DNA of 64,000 nucleotides, taken from positions 186,001-250,000 of the forward strand of contig CAVSBZ010000002.1 in NCBI GenBank assembly GCA_963726315.1, given 5' to 3'. Both the position numbers and the translations under genes were made by a program. Below, piece after piece: positions 54,141 through 62,960 of the stretch. The DNA is from FEB-25 sp963726315. Lineage in GTDB: Bacteria > Chloroflexota > Anaerolineae > Anaerolineales > UBA4823. Under the pieces are notes generated by a model. The model had not been told where the DNA came from. It was given only the letters and a program-made list of their open reading frames with translations, and ran no database searches. Positions within the stretch are counted from its first letter, which is position 1. Every line of letters starts with the position of its first letter.

Positions 54141-54468
54141 CATGCGGCTCCACTGGGCTCGGGACGGTCATCGTGCCAGGCGCCTATTCCTTCTGCTATG
54201 TAGGAGGTTCAGGAATGCTGTCCATCAGAATAGCTTTCATAATTCCGCATTCCTCGAATCGCATCTCCAGATTCCTGGAATCACATTTTCCAGATTTCTG
54301 GAATCGCCTCCTCCTCTTAAACCCTCATTCCTTTTCTCCTCTGAATCCTTTCTTTAATTCAAAATTCACTTGGACAGAACAGGTTATAAGGAATGATGTT
54401 GATGGAGGGGATGAGGTATGGCGGTTTTTTCCAGATTCTTGGAATCAAGAATTTGGCTCTATCAGGAA

Positions 54469-54575
54469 CCCCCCACTGCTCTTGGATGGAGCCAGCCCCC
54501 CACTGCTCTTGGAGGGGGCCAGCCCCCCACTGCTCTTGGAGGGGGCCAGCCCCCCACTGCATCTGGAGGGGGGTT
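54469..54575. repeat. four 27-bp tandem palindromic units
   Basis: Units of CCCCCCACTGCTCTTGGA-GGGGGCCAG with an exact 27-base period (CACTGC at 54,474, 54,501, 54,528 and 54,555). CCCCC and GGGGG can pair. Single copies lie at 62,931, 63,017 and, inside a coding region, 63,641. Confidence 0.85.
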
Positions 54576-54754
54576 GATCTTTTTTGTCTTTAACTATGAT
54601 TAGATTGATTTTATGAATACTATGATTATTCTCCTCGCTCTAATCATGCCAATCATTAAATCACATAAATCATAGTTGGTTTTCTACCGGGGTTGTCCGG
54701 TATGTCTTCATACCGGATCCAGCAATTTTTGCGTAACCCAACTTCTTTTCTTGT

Positions 54755-54826
54755 GTAGGGGCGGCTCGCGAGCCGCCCTTCTTGTCTTTTGTAGGTTGAG
54801 GTTGAGCTGGTTTTGCGAAACCCAAC
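54755..54826. repeat. composite repeat, copy 2
   Basis: A TGTAGGGGC-family palindrome (GGGCGGCTCG/CGAGCCGCCC, 54,759-54,778) followed 12 bases on by the 36-base block GTAGGTTGAGG...GAAACCCAAC (54,791-54,826). Same arrangement as 46,395-46,469. A related palindrome, GGCGCAAG/CTTGCGCC, lies at about 54,876-54,893. Confidence 0.75.
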
Positions 54827-55072
54827 AGCTTTAGGACCATCCCGACAATCACAAAGGAATGCAAAGTTTTTCTGTATAGGCGCAAGGCTTGCGCCTCGCC
54901 TGTAGATGCGGTACCCTGCCCTCTATTGCACTTTTAAAAGAGGTTGGTCCTACTAGTTCATCCAAATAATACAATCAAGAATGATAAATCATTCCTAATT
55001 TCACTTAGCCAGCAACTTCAAAATGACAAAATGACAACAGAATTGTTGTCTATACCTTCCGTAAAGCAAGAA

Positions 55073-58000
55073 TTACTTTTTGATTATTGGTAAATATACC
55101 TTAGGTCCTGTTGTCAGTACTATAACGGTGAAATAATTGGTCATTGATCCCATATCGTCATCTCTTACCTGCACCCAAACCTGATAAACCCCGGATTCTT
55201 CGTAGGTAAAACTAGCTGAAAAATCGGTTACACCCGCATCCAGTTTTACATATCCTATGGGACCAGGTGCAGATCCTTCCCAACCGATGAACACTTCATG
55301 GGTATCCAACCATCCAGGATCAGTAATTACCCCGGTGATGGTCAGTTGTCCACCGACAATTATTGTGACATCAGGGAATCCACTAAGGTGAGGAGACAAA
55401 TTACCAATGCTTGCTATCAACCAGTCAGTTCCAGATGCTCCACCAGCATCAGTAACGGTTAACGTGACGGTATACGTTCCATTGTCACCATAGGCATGGG
55501 TTGGAGTTAGAGTTCCAGACGCAGTTATTCCATCACCGAAATCCCACTGTATTGTTCCTTCTGTCCAATCAGGATCGGTGAAATTGCCAGAAAATTGGAT
55601 TTGCTGCCCTTCATTCTCAAAAATGTTATCGCCTGCCTCAACGATCGGAGGCTCATTACCGACTGTTACCAGCAACCAGTCGCTTCCGACACCACCTTCG
55701 TCATCGGTGACGATCAATGTAACGGTATATACTCCTGGCTCGGAATACATATGAGTCGGTGTAAGCGTACCTGATATGGTTTCACCATCACCGAGGTCCC
55801 ATTCATACGTTCCTCCCTGCCAATCCGGATCAGTAAAGGCACCTGCAAAGCTAACTTGCTGTCCAATGTCTACCTCCTGGTCATCCCCAGCATCTACGAT
55901 CGGAGGATCGTTGACACCCGTGATTGTTAGTGTGACTGTAGCAGTATCAGTCAGAACACCATCACTAACTACATATGTGAATATATCTGTTGCCAGATCA
56001 CCTTCGCCCAACCATTCAAAGTGTTCATCCGGACTGTAGGCGAAGGAACCTTCTCCGAGATAAATCAGCACCCCAACCACACCACTGTCATCATAGCTAT
56101 CCAGGAACAGAGGGTCACCGTCAGGATCAACATCATTTGATAAGACACTTGCAGTGAGAAAAGAAGTATCCTCATTAGTAGTAAATCCCGGTCCGCTATC
56201 ATCCACTGCCTCAGGTGGTTGGTTTTGGATGATTCCATAATGTAATATGAGCATCCCACCTTCTCTATCCGCCACATATACATATCCTGCAGAGGTAGCC
56301 ACTCCAAACGCATAGTCAGAAGTCTCATAGAAACCAATCTCTACAGGGTTAGTCGGGCTGCTCACATCAACAACTCGTACTCCATTGTCCCCATCAGCAA
56401 TATACACATAATCGTCAGACACAGATACGCTATCTGCAAAACCAGCTGTATCGTAAAAGCCAACTTCTATTGGGGATGTTGGATTACTCACGTCTATCAC
56501 CCGTAGACCATCTTCATCATCTCCAACATACGCATATTCTCCGGAGATAGCTACATCAACAGCGCTACTTTGAGTATCAAAATAACCAACTTCAGTGGGG
56601 TTAGCTGGATTACTAACATCCAATACCCGGAGACCAGCAAATCCAGCTGCAAGATAAGCATAACTGCCAAATATCGCTACTCCATTCGCATCCCCTCCTG
56701 CACCTGGGGGAAAATAATAGCCAACTTCCACAGGATTGTTTGGATTGCTCACATCAACCACCCGAAGACCGTTACCTTGATCTGCAACAAAAGCGTACCC
56801 TCCAGAGAATGCTACGCCAAAAGCATTACCATCGGTGTCATAAAATCCGACTTCTCCAGGATTGCTAGGGTCGCTTACATCTAGAACTCGTAAGCCTCTG
56901 GAGCCATCTACTATATAAGCATAGGTTCCAGAGACAACTACATCATGGGTGTCAGCAGGGGTATCAAACACGCCAACAGATACGGGAGTGTTCACATCAT
57001 TAACATCTACAATTCGTAAGCCGTTATCATCATCTGCCACGTACGCGTATCCACCAGCAACCGTTACATTTTGAGCCATAGTTGGACCTAACCCGCTATA
57101 GAATCCAACCTCCGTTGGCAGATCTGGATTATTCACATCAACTATTCTTAAACCAAAATTAGTATCTGCTCCATAAATAAAACCCGTTGATACATCAACA
57201 CCAACGGCATTCCCAGGGGTATCGCAAGTGCCATGAGGATGGGGATGGGTTTTATCACTAACGTCAACCAGATCTAACCCAAATTCTCCAATCGCTGCAT
57301 AGACATAATCTTGTGTAGATGAATAGACAAGTGCAGTTACAAGGGGTTCACCATATCCAAGCACACCCTGTTCAAATGGACTATATGGATTACTGATATT
57401 TATAACCCGCATTGCATGTAAATCTGCCAAATAAGCGTATTCCCCAGATATGTCCACATCATAAGCAGTTCCTGGTGAATCGTAGTAACCAACCTCAACT
57501 GGATTGAGTGGGTTACTTATATTAATAATTCGTAATCCGGTACCCCCATCTGCTAAATAGGCATATTCGCCCGAGACATCTACGCCTCTGGATTCTCCGA
57601 GCGTATCATAAAATCCAACCTCAAAAGGAGTACTTGGATCACTAATATCCACCACACGTAAGCCTGCATCAAAATCCGCAATATAAGCATAACCCCCTGA
57701 AATAGCTACAGCATTGGCTGAGCCGGGCGTGTCAAAGTAGCCTACTTCAGCTGGATCAGCTGGATTACCGATATCAATTATGCGTAATCCCGCATCCAGA
57801 ACCGCGATATAGGCATAATTGCCTGAGACCACTATTCCCGTGACCATTCCTGATAGAGGTATGGCTTTTCCGATTACAGTCGGCATGGCAGGGTTAGTGA
57901 TATTCAAAATCGTCAGCCGCCCACCTTCTCCAATATATGCGTAATCTCCCTCCACATCGACAGCATTGGTATTCCCCCCAATTTGTCCAATATAATCAAG

Positions 58001-58144
58001 ATTGTTTCCCGATGGTGATTGCTGCATAGTCTTACCACGAGCGTTTGATTGTCCAAGGGCAGTGTTTACAGGCTCGTTAATAAGTCCGATAATTAGCATA
58101 ACTGTGATCAAAGTGGATGTAATGCTGTATAATGATTTCTTCAT
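55073..58144 (-). CDS. secreted LVIVD-repeat protein with cadherin-like and PKD domains
   Basis: A 1,023-residue exported protein. Signal peptide 1-32, then about 14 LVIVD repeats (45-640; units such as GLRVVDVSNPNNPVEVGYYF), a beta-propeller-type fold. A cadherin-like/VCBS domain (about 645-735), two clear PKD domains (WDLGDGETISG and WDFGDGITASG) and a further Ig-like domain follow. The C-terminus is KVYLPIIKK. GGGAG precedes the ATG. Probably a surface-binding protein. No operon partners. Confidence 0.88.
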   Translation of the reverse strand: MKKSLYSITSTLITVMLIIGLINEPVNTALGQSNARGKTMQQSPSGNNLDYIGQIGGNTNAVDVEGDYAYIGEGGRLTILNITNPAMPTVIGKAIPLSGMVTGIVVSGNYAYIAVLDAGLRIIDIGNPADPAEVGYFDTPGSANAVAISGGYAYIADFDAGLRVVDISDPSTPFEVGFYDTLGESRGVDVSGEYAYLADGGTGLRIINISNPLNPVEVGYYDSPGTAYDVDISGEYAYLADLHAMRVINISNPYSPFEQGVLGYGEPLVTALVYSSTQDYVYAAIGEFGLDLVDVSDKTHPHPHGTCDTPGNAVGVDVSTGFIYGADTNFGLRIVDVNNPDLPTEVGFYSGLGPTMAQNVTVAGGYAYVADDDNGLRIVDVNDVNTPVSVGVFDTPADTHDVVVSGTYAYIVDGSRGLRVLDVSDPSNPGEVGFYDTDGNAFGVAFSGGYAFVADQGNGLRVVDVSNPNNPVEVGYYFPPGAGGDANGVAIFGSYAYLAAGFAGLRVLDVSNPANPTEVGYFDTQSSAVDVAISGEYAYVGDDEDGLRVIDVSNPTSPIEVGFYDTAGFADSVSVSDDYVYIADGDNGVRVVDVSSPTNPVEIGFYETSDYAFGVATSAGYVYVADREGGMLILHYGIIQNQPPEAVDDSGPGFTTNEDTSFLTASVLSNDVDPDGDPLFLDSYDDSGVVGVLIYLGEGSFAYSPDEHFEWLGEGDLATDIFTYVVSDGVLTDTATVTLTITGVNDPPIVDAGDDQEVDIGQQVSFAGAFTDPDWQGGTYEWDLGDGETISGTLTPTHMYSEPGVYTVTLIVTDDEGGVGSDWLLVTVGNEPPIVEAGDNIFENEGQQIQFSGNFTDPDWTEGTIQWDFGDGITASGTLTPTHAYGDNGTYTVTLTVTDAGGASGTDWLIASIGNLSPHLSGFPDVTIIVGGQLTITGVITDPGWLDTHEVFIGWEGSAPGPIGYVKLDAGVTDFSASFTYEESGVYQVWVQVRDDDMGSMTNYFTVIVLTTGPKVYLPIIKK

Positions 58145-58462
58145 ACTTATGGCTCCCTTATTGAACTTAATGAATTACAAAGTGACAATTGCCAGCTGAA
58201 AATCCAGCTCTACTGGGTGAATTTTCTACCCCCCAAAGGGCGTCTAATTATCAGATTGCTCGGATGATCCCCCGTGTAATAGCACAGAATTGTTGCTTGG
58301 TTGCTTCATGAATATAGCATTAATACTGCCTTAATTCAAGTTAATCGGAGGTTGATTTCTGGGATGCCATTCTCCTCCCACCCAGTGTAGATATTTAGTG
58401 ATGATTAATTGATTCTATGTCATAATAATATTAGGTTAGGGCTTGAATGACACTCAAACCTT
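58145..58462. other. gene-free stretch
   Basis: It carries the promoter region of the LVIVD gene on the minus strand; no repeat or hairpin of note. Confidence 0.35.
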
Positions 58463-58758
58463 ATGTCCGTAGATCTATACCGAGAAGGAGCAGAGATTGC
58501 TGTTCTTCTCACCCTGGAAGAACCCACCCGTGATATGACGGTGAGGCATTGTCTTCTGGTGCATACCAATCGGAGTTTTGGGCAAGATCCAACCAAAAGA
58601 TGCAGATATTGACGATTGAACAACTACTAGCAGGTTTGCAGGTTAAGATGCCTCCAGAGACTGGCACATTCCTGGTCTCTCGAAAAGGACGGAAAATGGA
58701 AGATAACCACAGCCAACATGATTTTTATTTTGAATTATCCTTAATCGTAGCGATATGA
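58463..58758 (+). pseudogene. C-terminal relic of a DNA methyltransferase-like gene
   Basis: Frame 1 from 58,463 reads LYREGAEIAVLLTLEEPTRD; after a single-base shift near 58,540, another frame continues EALSSGAYQSEFWARSNQKM and QILTIEQLLAGLQVKMPPET. Joined, this matches from memory the end of type III-like or DUF1156-like site-specific DNA methyltransferases (ITLEEPTKPM...AGFY...QILTIEELLAGK). The rest of the gene is missing. It lies about 100 bases before the ATPase-nuclease operon, suggesting that a restriction or defence island has decayed here. Confidence 0.55.
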
Positions 58759-58864
58759 ATGGGGATTAAATTAGGAATGAATAAAAACCACAACTTCGTA
58801 TTGAATATTTGTCAATTGATTTAATCTGCGATAGAATTATTACAAACTTATTCAGGAGTTATCT

Positions 58865-60115
58865 GTGATCGAAAAGTTAACAATTCGCGATTTTGCAGGA
58901 ATTAGTAAACTTGAAATGACTTTGGACGAAATTAACATTTTAATTGGCCCTCAAGCAACAGGTAAGAGTATTTGTGCAAAGTCATTTTATTTATTTAAGA
59001 ACTTTGTCAACGATCTATTCTCAGCAGGTGAACAAGGATTAAGTAAGATAGATTTCGAACGGTCATTCCTTAGAAAATTTGACGATTACTTTCCAATTGA
59101 TAGTTTAGGTCAGTCAGATTTTATTCTTAGATATGAAATTGAAGATAAATTTATTCAGATTTTTAGAACAAAGACCAAAACAAAAGTAGAATATTCAGAT
59201 TTTTATATTCATGAACTTACTTGTCTGAGGAAGCAATTTAAAGGAATCAATAAAAATCCAGATGAAGAAGATATAGAAAGATACAAATCTTCTTATAAAA
59301 TTCGGACGGATTATTTGAAGAGGTTGCAAACCGTAGGGTCTCGTATAGTCTTTTCACAACTATTTATTCCTGCTGGGAGATCATTCTTTGCAATACTACA
59401 AAGTAATATCTTTTCCTTTCTTTCGGCTAATAAAGGTTTAGATCCTTTTTTAACTGAATTTGGTTCCCTTTATGAAAATTTAAAACGATATTCCTTAGAT
59501 TACATGGAAAGGGACAAAAAACTCAGGGGGCAGAAGAAAATTATCGAACCACTTGTTGAAGAAATATTGGGTGGAAAATACACACGCGAAAGGGGAAAAG
59601 ATTATTTAGCTTTAAAGGATGGCCGACGCACAAGTCTTGTAAATTCATCCTCAGGTCAGCAAGAAATATTGCCTATAGCAATTATATTAAGCACATTACC
59701 TTTTATAGGATTCCAAGATGGGGCGACAATTTATATAGAAGAACCTGAGGCGCATTTGTTTCCATCGGCTCAGCGTAAAATTGTAGAGCTTATAGCTACA
59801 ATATATAACCGATCAAATAAACAATTACAGTTTATTATAACCACTCATAGCCCGTATGTTTTAGCAGCATTCAATAATCTACTTCACGCAGGAAACCTTT
59901 CTCTTGAGTTGGATCGAAAACATAAGGCCAAGCTACAGGAAATAGTATCAGAAGAACAATGGTTAAAATCCAATCAAGTAAACGTTTATTCACTATTTGG
60001 TGGAACAGCAGAGTGTATTAAATCAAAAGATACTGGATTAATAACTACCAATATTCTAGACTCTGTATCAGATGAATTAGGATCTCAATTTGATAGTCTG
60101 CTAAATATGGAGTAA
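58865..60115 (+). CDS. AAA-family (OLD/SMC-like) ATPase, candidate defence protein
   Basis: A 416-residue ABC-like ATPase of the AAA_15/AAA_21 group. Walker A GPQATGKS (28-35), signature NSSSGQQEILP (about 258-268), Walker B TIYIEEPEAHLFP (about 287-299), H-loop TTHSPYVL (about 326). A helical insertion lies between 60 and 250. Unlike Gabija GajA it has no TOPRIM domain. It starts at a GTG with AGGAG seven bases upstream. The gene is very AT-rich compared with flanks. It is followed three bases later by a nuclease-like gene, the layout of two-gene antiphage systems. Confidence 0.85.
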   Translation: MIEKLTIRDFAGISKLEMTLDEINILIGPQATGKSICAKSFYLFKNFVNDLFSAGEQGLSKIDFERSFLRKFDDYFPIDSLGQSDFILRYEIEDKFIQIFRTKTKTKVEYSDFYIHELTCLRKQFKGINKNPDEEDIERYKSSYKIRTDYLKRLQTVGSRIVFSQLFIPAGRSFFAILQSNIFSFLSANKGLDPFLTEFGSLYENLKRYSLDYMERDKKLRGQKKIIEPLVEEILGGKYTRERGKDYLALKDGRRTSLVNSSSGQQEILPIAIILSTLPFIGFQDGATIYIEEPEAHLFPSAQRKIVELIATIYNRSNKQLQFIITTHSPYVLAAFNNLLHAGNLSLELDRKHKAKLQEIVSEEQWLKSNQVNVYSLFGGTAECIKSKDTGLITTNILDSVSDELGSQFDSLLNME

Positions 60116-60118
60116 TGT

Positions 60119-60550
60119 ATGGATATGAACGACTTTGGTGATTGCGAAACCATTGTTCGTGATAATAAAATTGTATTACGTGACAAGAAATCAAGAAATC
60201 CAAATAAAATAGTATTTATAAATCCAAACAGAAGATTTGTGCGAAAGATATTAATCGATAATTGTGTTATCAAAGACGGTATTAGGTGCGACTACCTTGT
60301 GATTTTTGATAGTATAGAATGTTATGTGGAACTAAAGGGTAGTGGAGTGAATCATGCCATTGAGCAGATTGAAAGGACAATAAAACTAGTTAGTAAAAAT
60401 GTTCAGGGACAAATTAAACTTTGTTTCGTTATAAGTTCATATTGTCCTTTATTTACTACTAAAATACAAGAGGTAAAATTACTTTTTAAAAAACGATACA
60501 ATGCAACTTTTGTTATAAAAAATCATTATCTCGAACACAAATTGTTTTAA
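60119..60550 (+). CDS. PD-(D/E)xK-like nuclease, partner of the ATPase
   Basis: A 143-residue protein. By eye it carries the PD-(D/E)xK core: Asp58 in RCDYLVIF, then beta-strand ECYVELKG with Glu71 and Lys73, and a following helix with Gln (NHAIEQIERT). Strand-helix order fits a minimal nuclease domain. No close family is recognised. The ATG has GGAG upstream and lies three bases after the ATPase stop, so the two must be co-expressed. Likely role: DNA or RNA cleavage triggered by the ATPase sensor. This is inference. Confidence 0.65.
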   Translation: MDMNDFGDCETIVRDNKIVLRDKKSRNPNKIVFINPNRRFVRKILIDNCVIKDGIRCDYLVIFDSIECYVELKGSGVNHAIEQIERTIKLVSKNVQGQIKLCFVISSYCPLFTTKIQEVKLLFKKRYNATFVIKNHYLEHKLF

Positions 60551-60679
60551 AAAATCCTCATAATGCAAGTTAATGGTTTCAATGTTTCTCGTATATGCAA
60601 AACTGCGAGGAAACTTGGTATGTGGATTTTAAGTCATTAGAGAAATGGTTTACCGCAGCATAATTCAAAAACCCCTTAT

Positions 60680-60800
60680 TGAATCAGAAAATTAGTAATC
60701 TCCTCCATCGGTCAGTATCCTCCTGTATCGGTCAGTGTTTCCTTGTGTCGGTTGATCTTTACCGATATGATCTTTACCGATATATATCCAGATGCAGGTA
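60680..60800. repeat. third, shorter copy of TATCGG repeats
   Basis: It carries ATCGGTCAGT units and ATCTTTACCGATATG hairpin halves, related to 53,327-53,450 and 61,866-61,985. It separates the nuclease gene from the membrane-protein relic. Confidence 0.65.
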
Positions 60801-60876
60801 CTATATCTTCAAATTATTGTATGGATATATAATATTAAAGATTATCTACTTATTAGAATACAACAAGGAGGATAAA

Positions 60877-61432
60877 ATGAATGAAGAAACCAGTCTAAAT
60901 CGAGATTCCTCTGCACAAAGTGCTTCCGATATAAAGCTTCTAGAAATAATATATGAAAACCTCAGGGCGCTATATAATAATTGCTCGCAGTGGATAACAT
61001 TGTTATCAGCAGCATGGGCGGTTATAACGGGATTTGGATTTCAGAAGGATAGTCGAAGTGCATTCTTGGTTTTTGTAGGAGGAATAGTATTAAATATTAA
61101 TTAGTTACGAGCTTTCTCGAGCTGGAGTTGGAATAGGTTCTCTTGCTATAATGGGATTGATTCATGAAAGTAGGATTGGTGTTCGACCTGAACAAAGTTA
61201 TATAGTTGGGACTTTATTATCATTACGCGGGGATCAATTTACTAAAAAAATAATCCAATATAGCGAATTGGGCAATGACTTCAATTGGTTAAAATCGATT
61301 AAAGATCGATCGGATTATAATTTTTATCACATTAAACATAGCAAGACCTCATTGATTACTCTTGTCTGTGGTTGTATACAATGTGTTCTGGCTGTTTATC
61401 TATGTGTATTAAGAGTATTGCCAATTATCTGA
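60877..61432 (+). pseudogene. frameshifted small membrane protein
   Basis: From an ATG with AAGGAGG, the first frame encodes 75 residues, with WITLLSAAWAVITGFGF and FLVFVGGIVLNI as helices, then stops at 61,104. The +1 frame carries on without interruption: ISYELSRAGVGIGSLAIMGL, then SYIVGTLLSLRGDQF and a last helix LITLVCGCIQCVLAVYLCVL, ending at 61,432. Joining them near 61,100 gives about 184 residues with three or four helices. It is a recently broken gene or, less likely, a programmed frameshift. The layout resembles SLATT-type membrane effectors; this is weak. Confidence 0.6.
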
Positions 61433-61828
61433 AAATGATTTCTTGAGTTCGAATATAAATTCACAAGGTCTATTTCTTAAAGTTGGTAGTGCTGGTTTTG
61501 AATTTCTTGGATTTTAATTATTATTAATTGTGGTTAATACGATTTGCCCTACATAATTCTATAGCAATAATTATATGTAAATATAAAATATCTCGGTATT
61601 TCTAATTAAGATCAGGTCTTTGGTCGGTATTTCCTTCTTCATGCCATGTGCAACCATATGTAACGCCAGTAGACGGCATGGAAAATATGGATTTCTTGGA
61701 CACTCCAATTCACATATTGGGATTTATTGGATTTTGTACAACCATATGTTGGCCTTGGATACACTTGACTACCTTATCGCTTCTCTTTCGAAGAGGAGGT
61801 AGTAGGCTCGAGTCCAATACTCCCCACC
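61433..61828. other. AT-rich stretch with dispersed repeat
   Basis: No gene. Bases 61,644-61,735 contain CATGGAAAATATGGAT and surrounding sequence related to 53,090-53,165 and 2525-2560. Confidence 0.45.
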
Positions 61829-62143
61829 TTAGAAATCTTAATCTCTTAAACCCTTTTTGTAATCTCCTTCATCGGGCAGTGTTCTCCTGTATCGGTCAGT
61901 ATTCTCCTGTATCGGTCAGTGTTCTCCTGTATCGGTTGGTCTTTACCGATATGATTGGTGCTCTTCCATACCGATATGTTTTCCAGATGCAGTGACCTTC
62001 TGTAACACTCTCCCTTATCGCTATAATTCCGTTTCTGCTCAAAAACAAAAACCCTTGTGTAAAATCAGAGAATTTCTCTAAAAATCGCCCTTTTTCTCCT
62101 GTAAAATTCCAGATATTTAGAAACCTTAAATCTCTTAAACCCC

Positions 62144-62171
62144 TTGTGGATTAGAACAAATGTGCTATAAT
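62144..62171 (+). promoter_or_regulatory. promoter with LexA-like palindrome, cassette B
   Basis: -35 TTGTGG, 16-base spacer, -10 TATAAT; operator TAGAACAAATGTGCTA at 62,152-62,167. It differs from copy A by single bases only. The 121-bp insertion begins six bases after the -10. Confidence 0.65.
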
Positions 62172-62177
62172 CAGTGT

Positions 62178-62298
62178 GTAATTACTCACCCTTCACTCTT
62201 GTTTTTACTGTTTAAGTCGTTCCTTGTGAATGTATAAAATCGAAACTGTCATGTTGTAGGGAACGTCCGGTCTGGTATATAGAGAATGAGCATGGATT
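62178..62298. mobile_element. 121-bp insertion with 8-bp target duplication
   Basis: ATCAGTGT occurs on both sides (62,170-62,177 and 62,299-62,306), but only once at the equivalent point of cassette A (53,863-53,870), which serves as the empty site. The insertion begins GTAATTACTCACC, the terminal 13-mer of the elements at 31,230 and 37,727; its right end is too diverged to call a full inverted repeat. There is no coding capacity, so it would need a transposase in trans. Confidence 0.75.
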
Positions 62299-62960
62299 AT
62301 CAGTGTACTTCTGTACAGATTGGTTTTCATCTGTATAGACTGCCTACAAAAGTTGATATGGTGGGTTTCCATATCAAAAAAGGCAGTCGTATACCGGTTG
62401 GTCTTTACCGGTAAAACCGTAATTACTCACCCCCCGTTGCCCCCCGCAGTCCTTACCACCTGGATCCAGCTGCTAGGCGTAACCTCGGGCAGGGAGGTCG
62501 CTCCTCCCTAACGCAATCAGGAACAGGCACCTGTAATCAAGCACATGCCCTGCCCAGACCTATATCCGGCTTTTTTCATGCGGCTCCACTGGGCTCGGGA
62601 CGGTCATCGTGCCAGGTGCCTCCATTCCTTCACCTCTTAAGGAGGGTTCTCGAATGCTGCCTGTTCGTACGGATTCTATCCTTTCACGTTCCCCTGATCG
62701 CATTTCCAGATTCCTGGAATCACATTTTCCAGATTTCTGGAATCGCCTCCTCCTCTTAAACCCTCATACCTTTTCTTCTCTGAATCCTTTCTTTAGTTCA
62801 AGATTCACTTGCTCAGAACAGGTTATAAGGAATGATGTTGATGGAGGGGATGAGGTATGGCGGTTTTTTCCAGATTCTTGGATTCGCTTTTCCAGGTTCT
62901 TGGAATCAAGAATTTGGCTCTATCAGGAACCCCCCACTGCTCTTGGAGGGGGCGTTCCCA

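Larger units (their letters stand above)
53266..54468. repeat. hairpin-rich non-coding cassette, copy A
   Basis: Three times it repeats a block beginning TTAGAAAYCTTAAATCTYTT. The first carries three tandem TGTATCGGTCAG-type units and TATCGGT/ACCGATA hairpins (53,327-53,450). A promoter (53,837-53,864), a stem-loop series, a TTTTTT run (54,135-54,140) and palindromes such as TTCCAGATTCCTGGAA follow. About 85-90 % of it reappears at 61,829-62,960. Open frames inside it look random. Confidence 0.8.
61829..62960. repeat. hairpin-rich non-coding cassette, copy B
   Basis: Second copy of the 53.3-54.6 kb cassette: TATCGG units (61,866-61,985), promoter (62,144-62,171), stem-loop series (from 62,305), GGGCAGGG/CCCTGCCC stem, TTTTTT (62,572-62,577), TTCCAGATTYCTGGAA palindromes and the CCCCCACTGC unit. 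Differences from A: one block fewer at the left, a 121-bp insertion, and a short duplication near 62,880. Confidence 0.8.

Noticed and set aside
54142..54593. Several frames of 60-134 codons in cassette A
   Set aside because: They translate palindromes and 27-bp repeats; not conserved in frame in cassette B.
53266..62960. Diversity-generating retroelement or retron
   Set aside because: The duplicated segment and hairpins invited the idea, but no reverse transcriptase gene exists in the window and the copies do not differ specifically at adenines.
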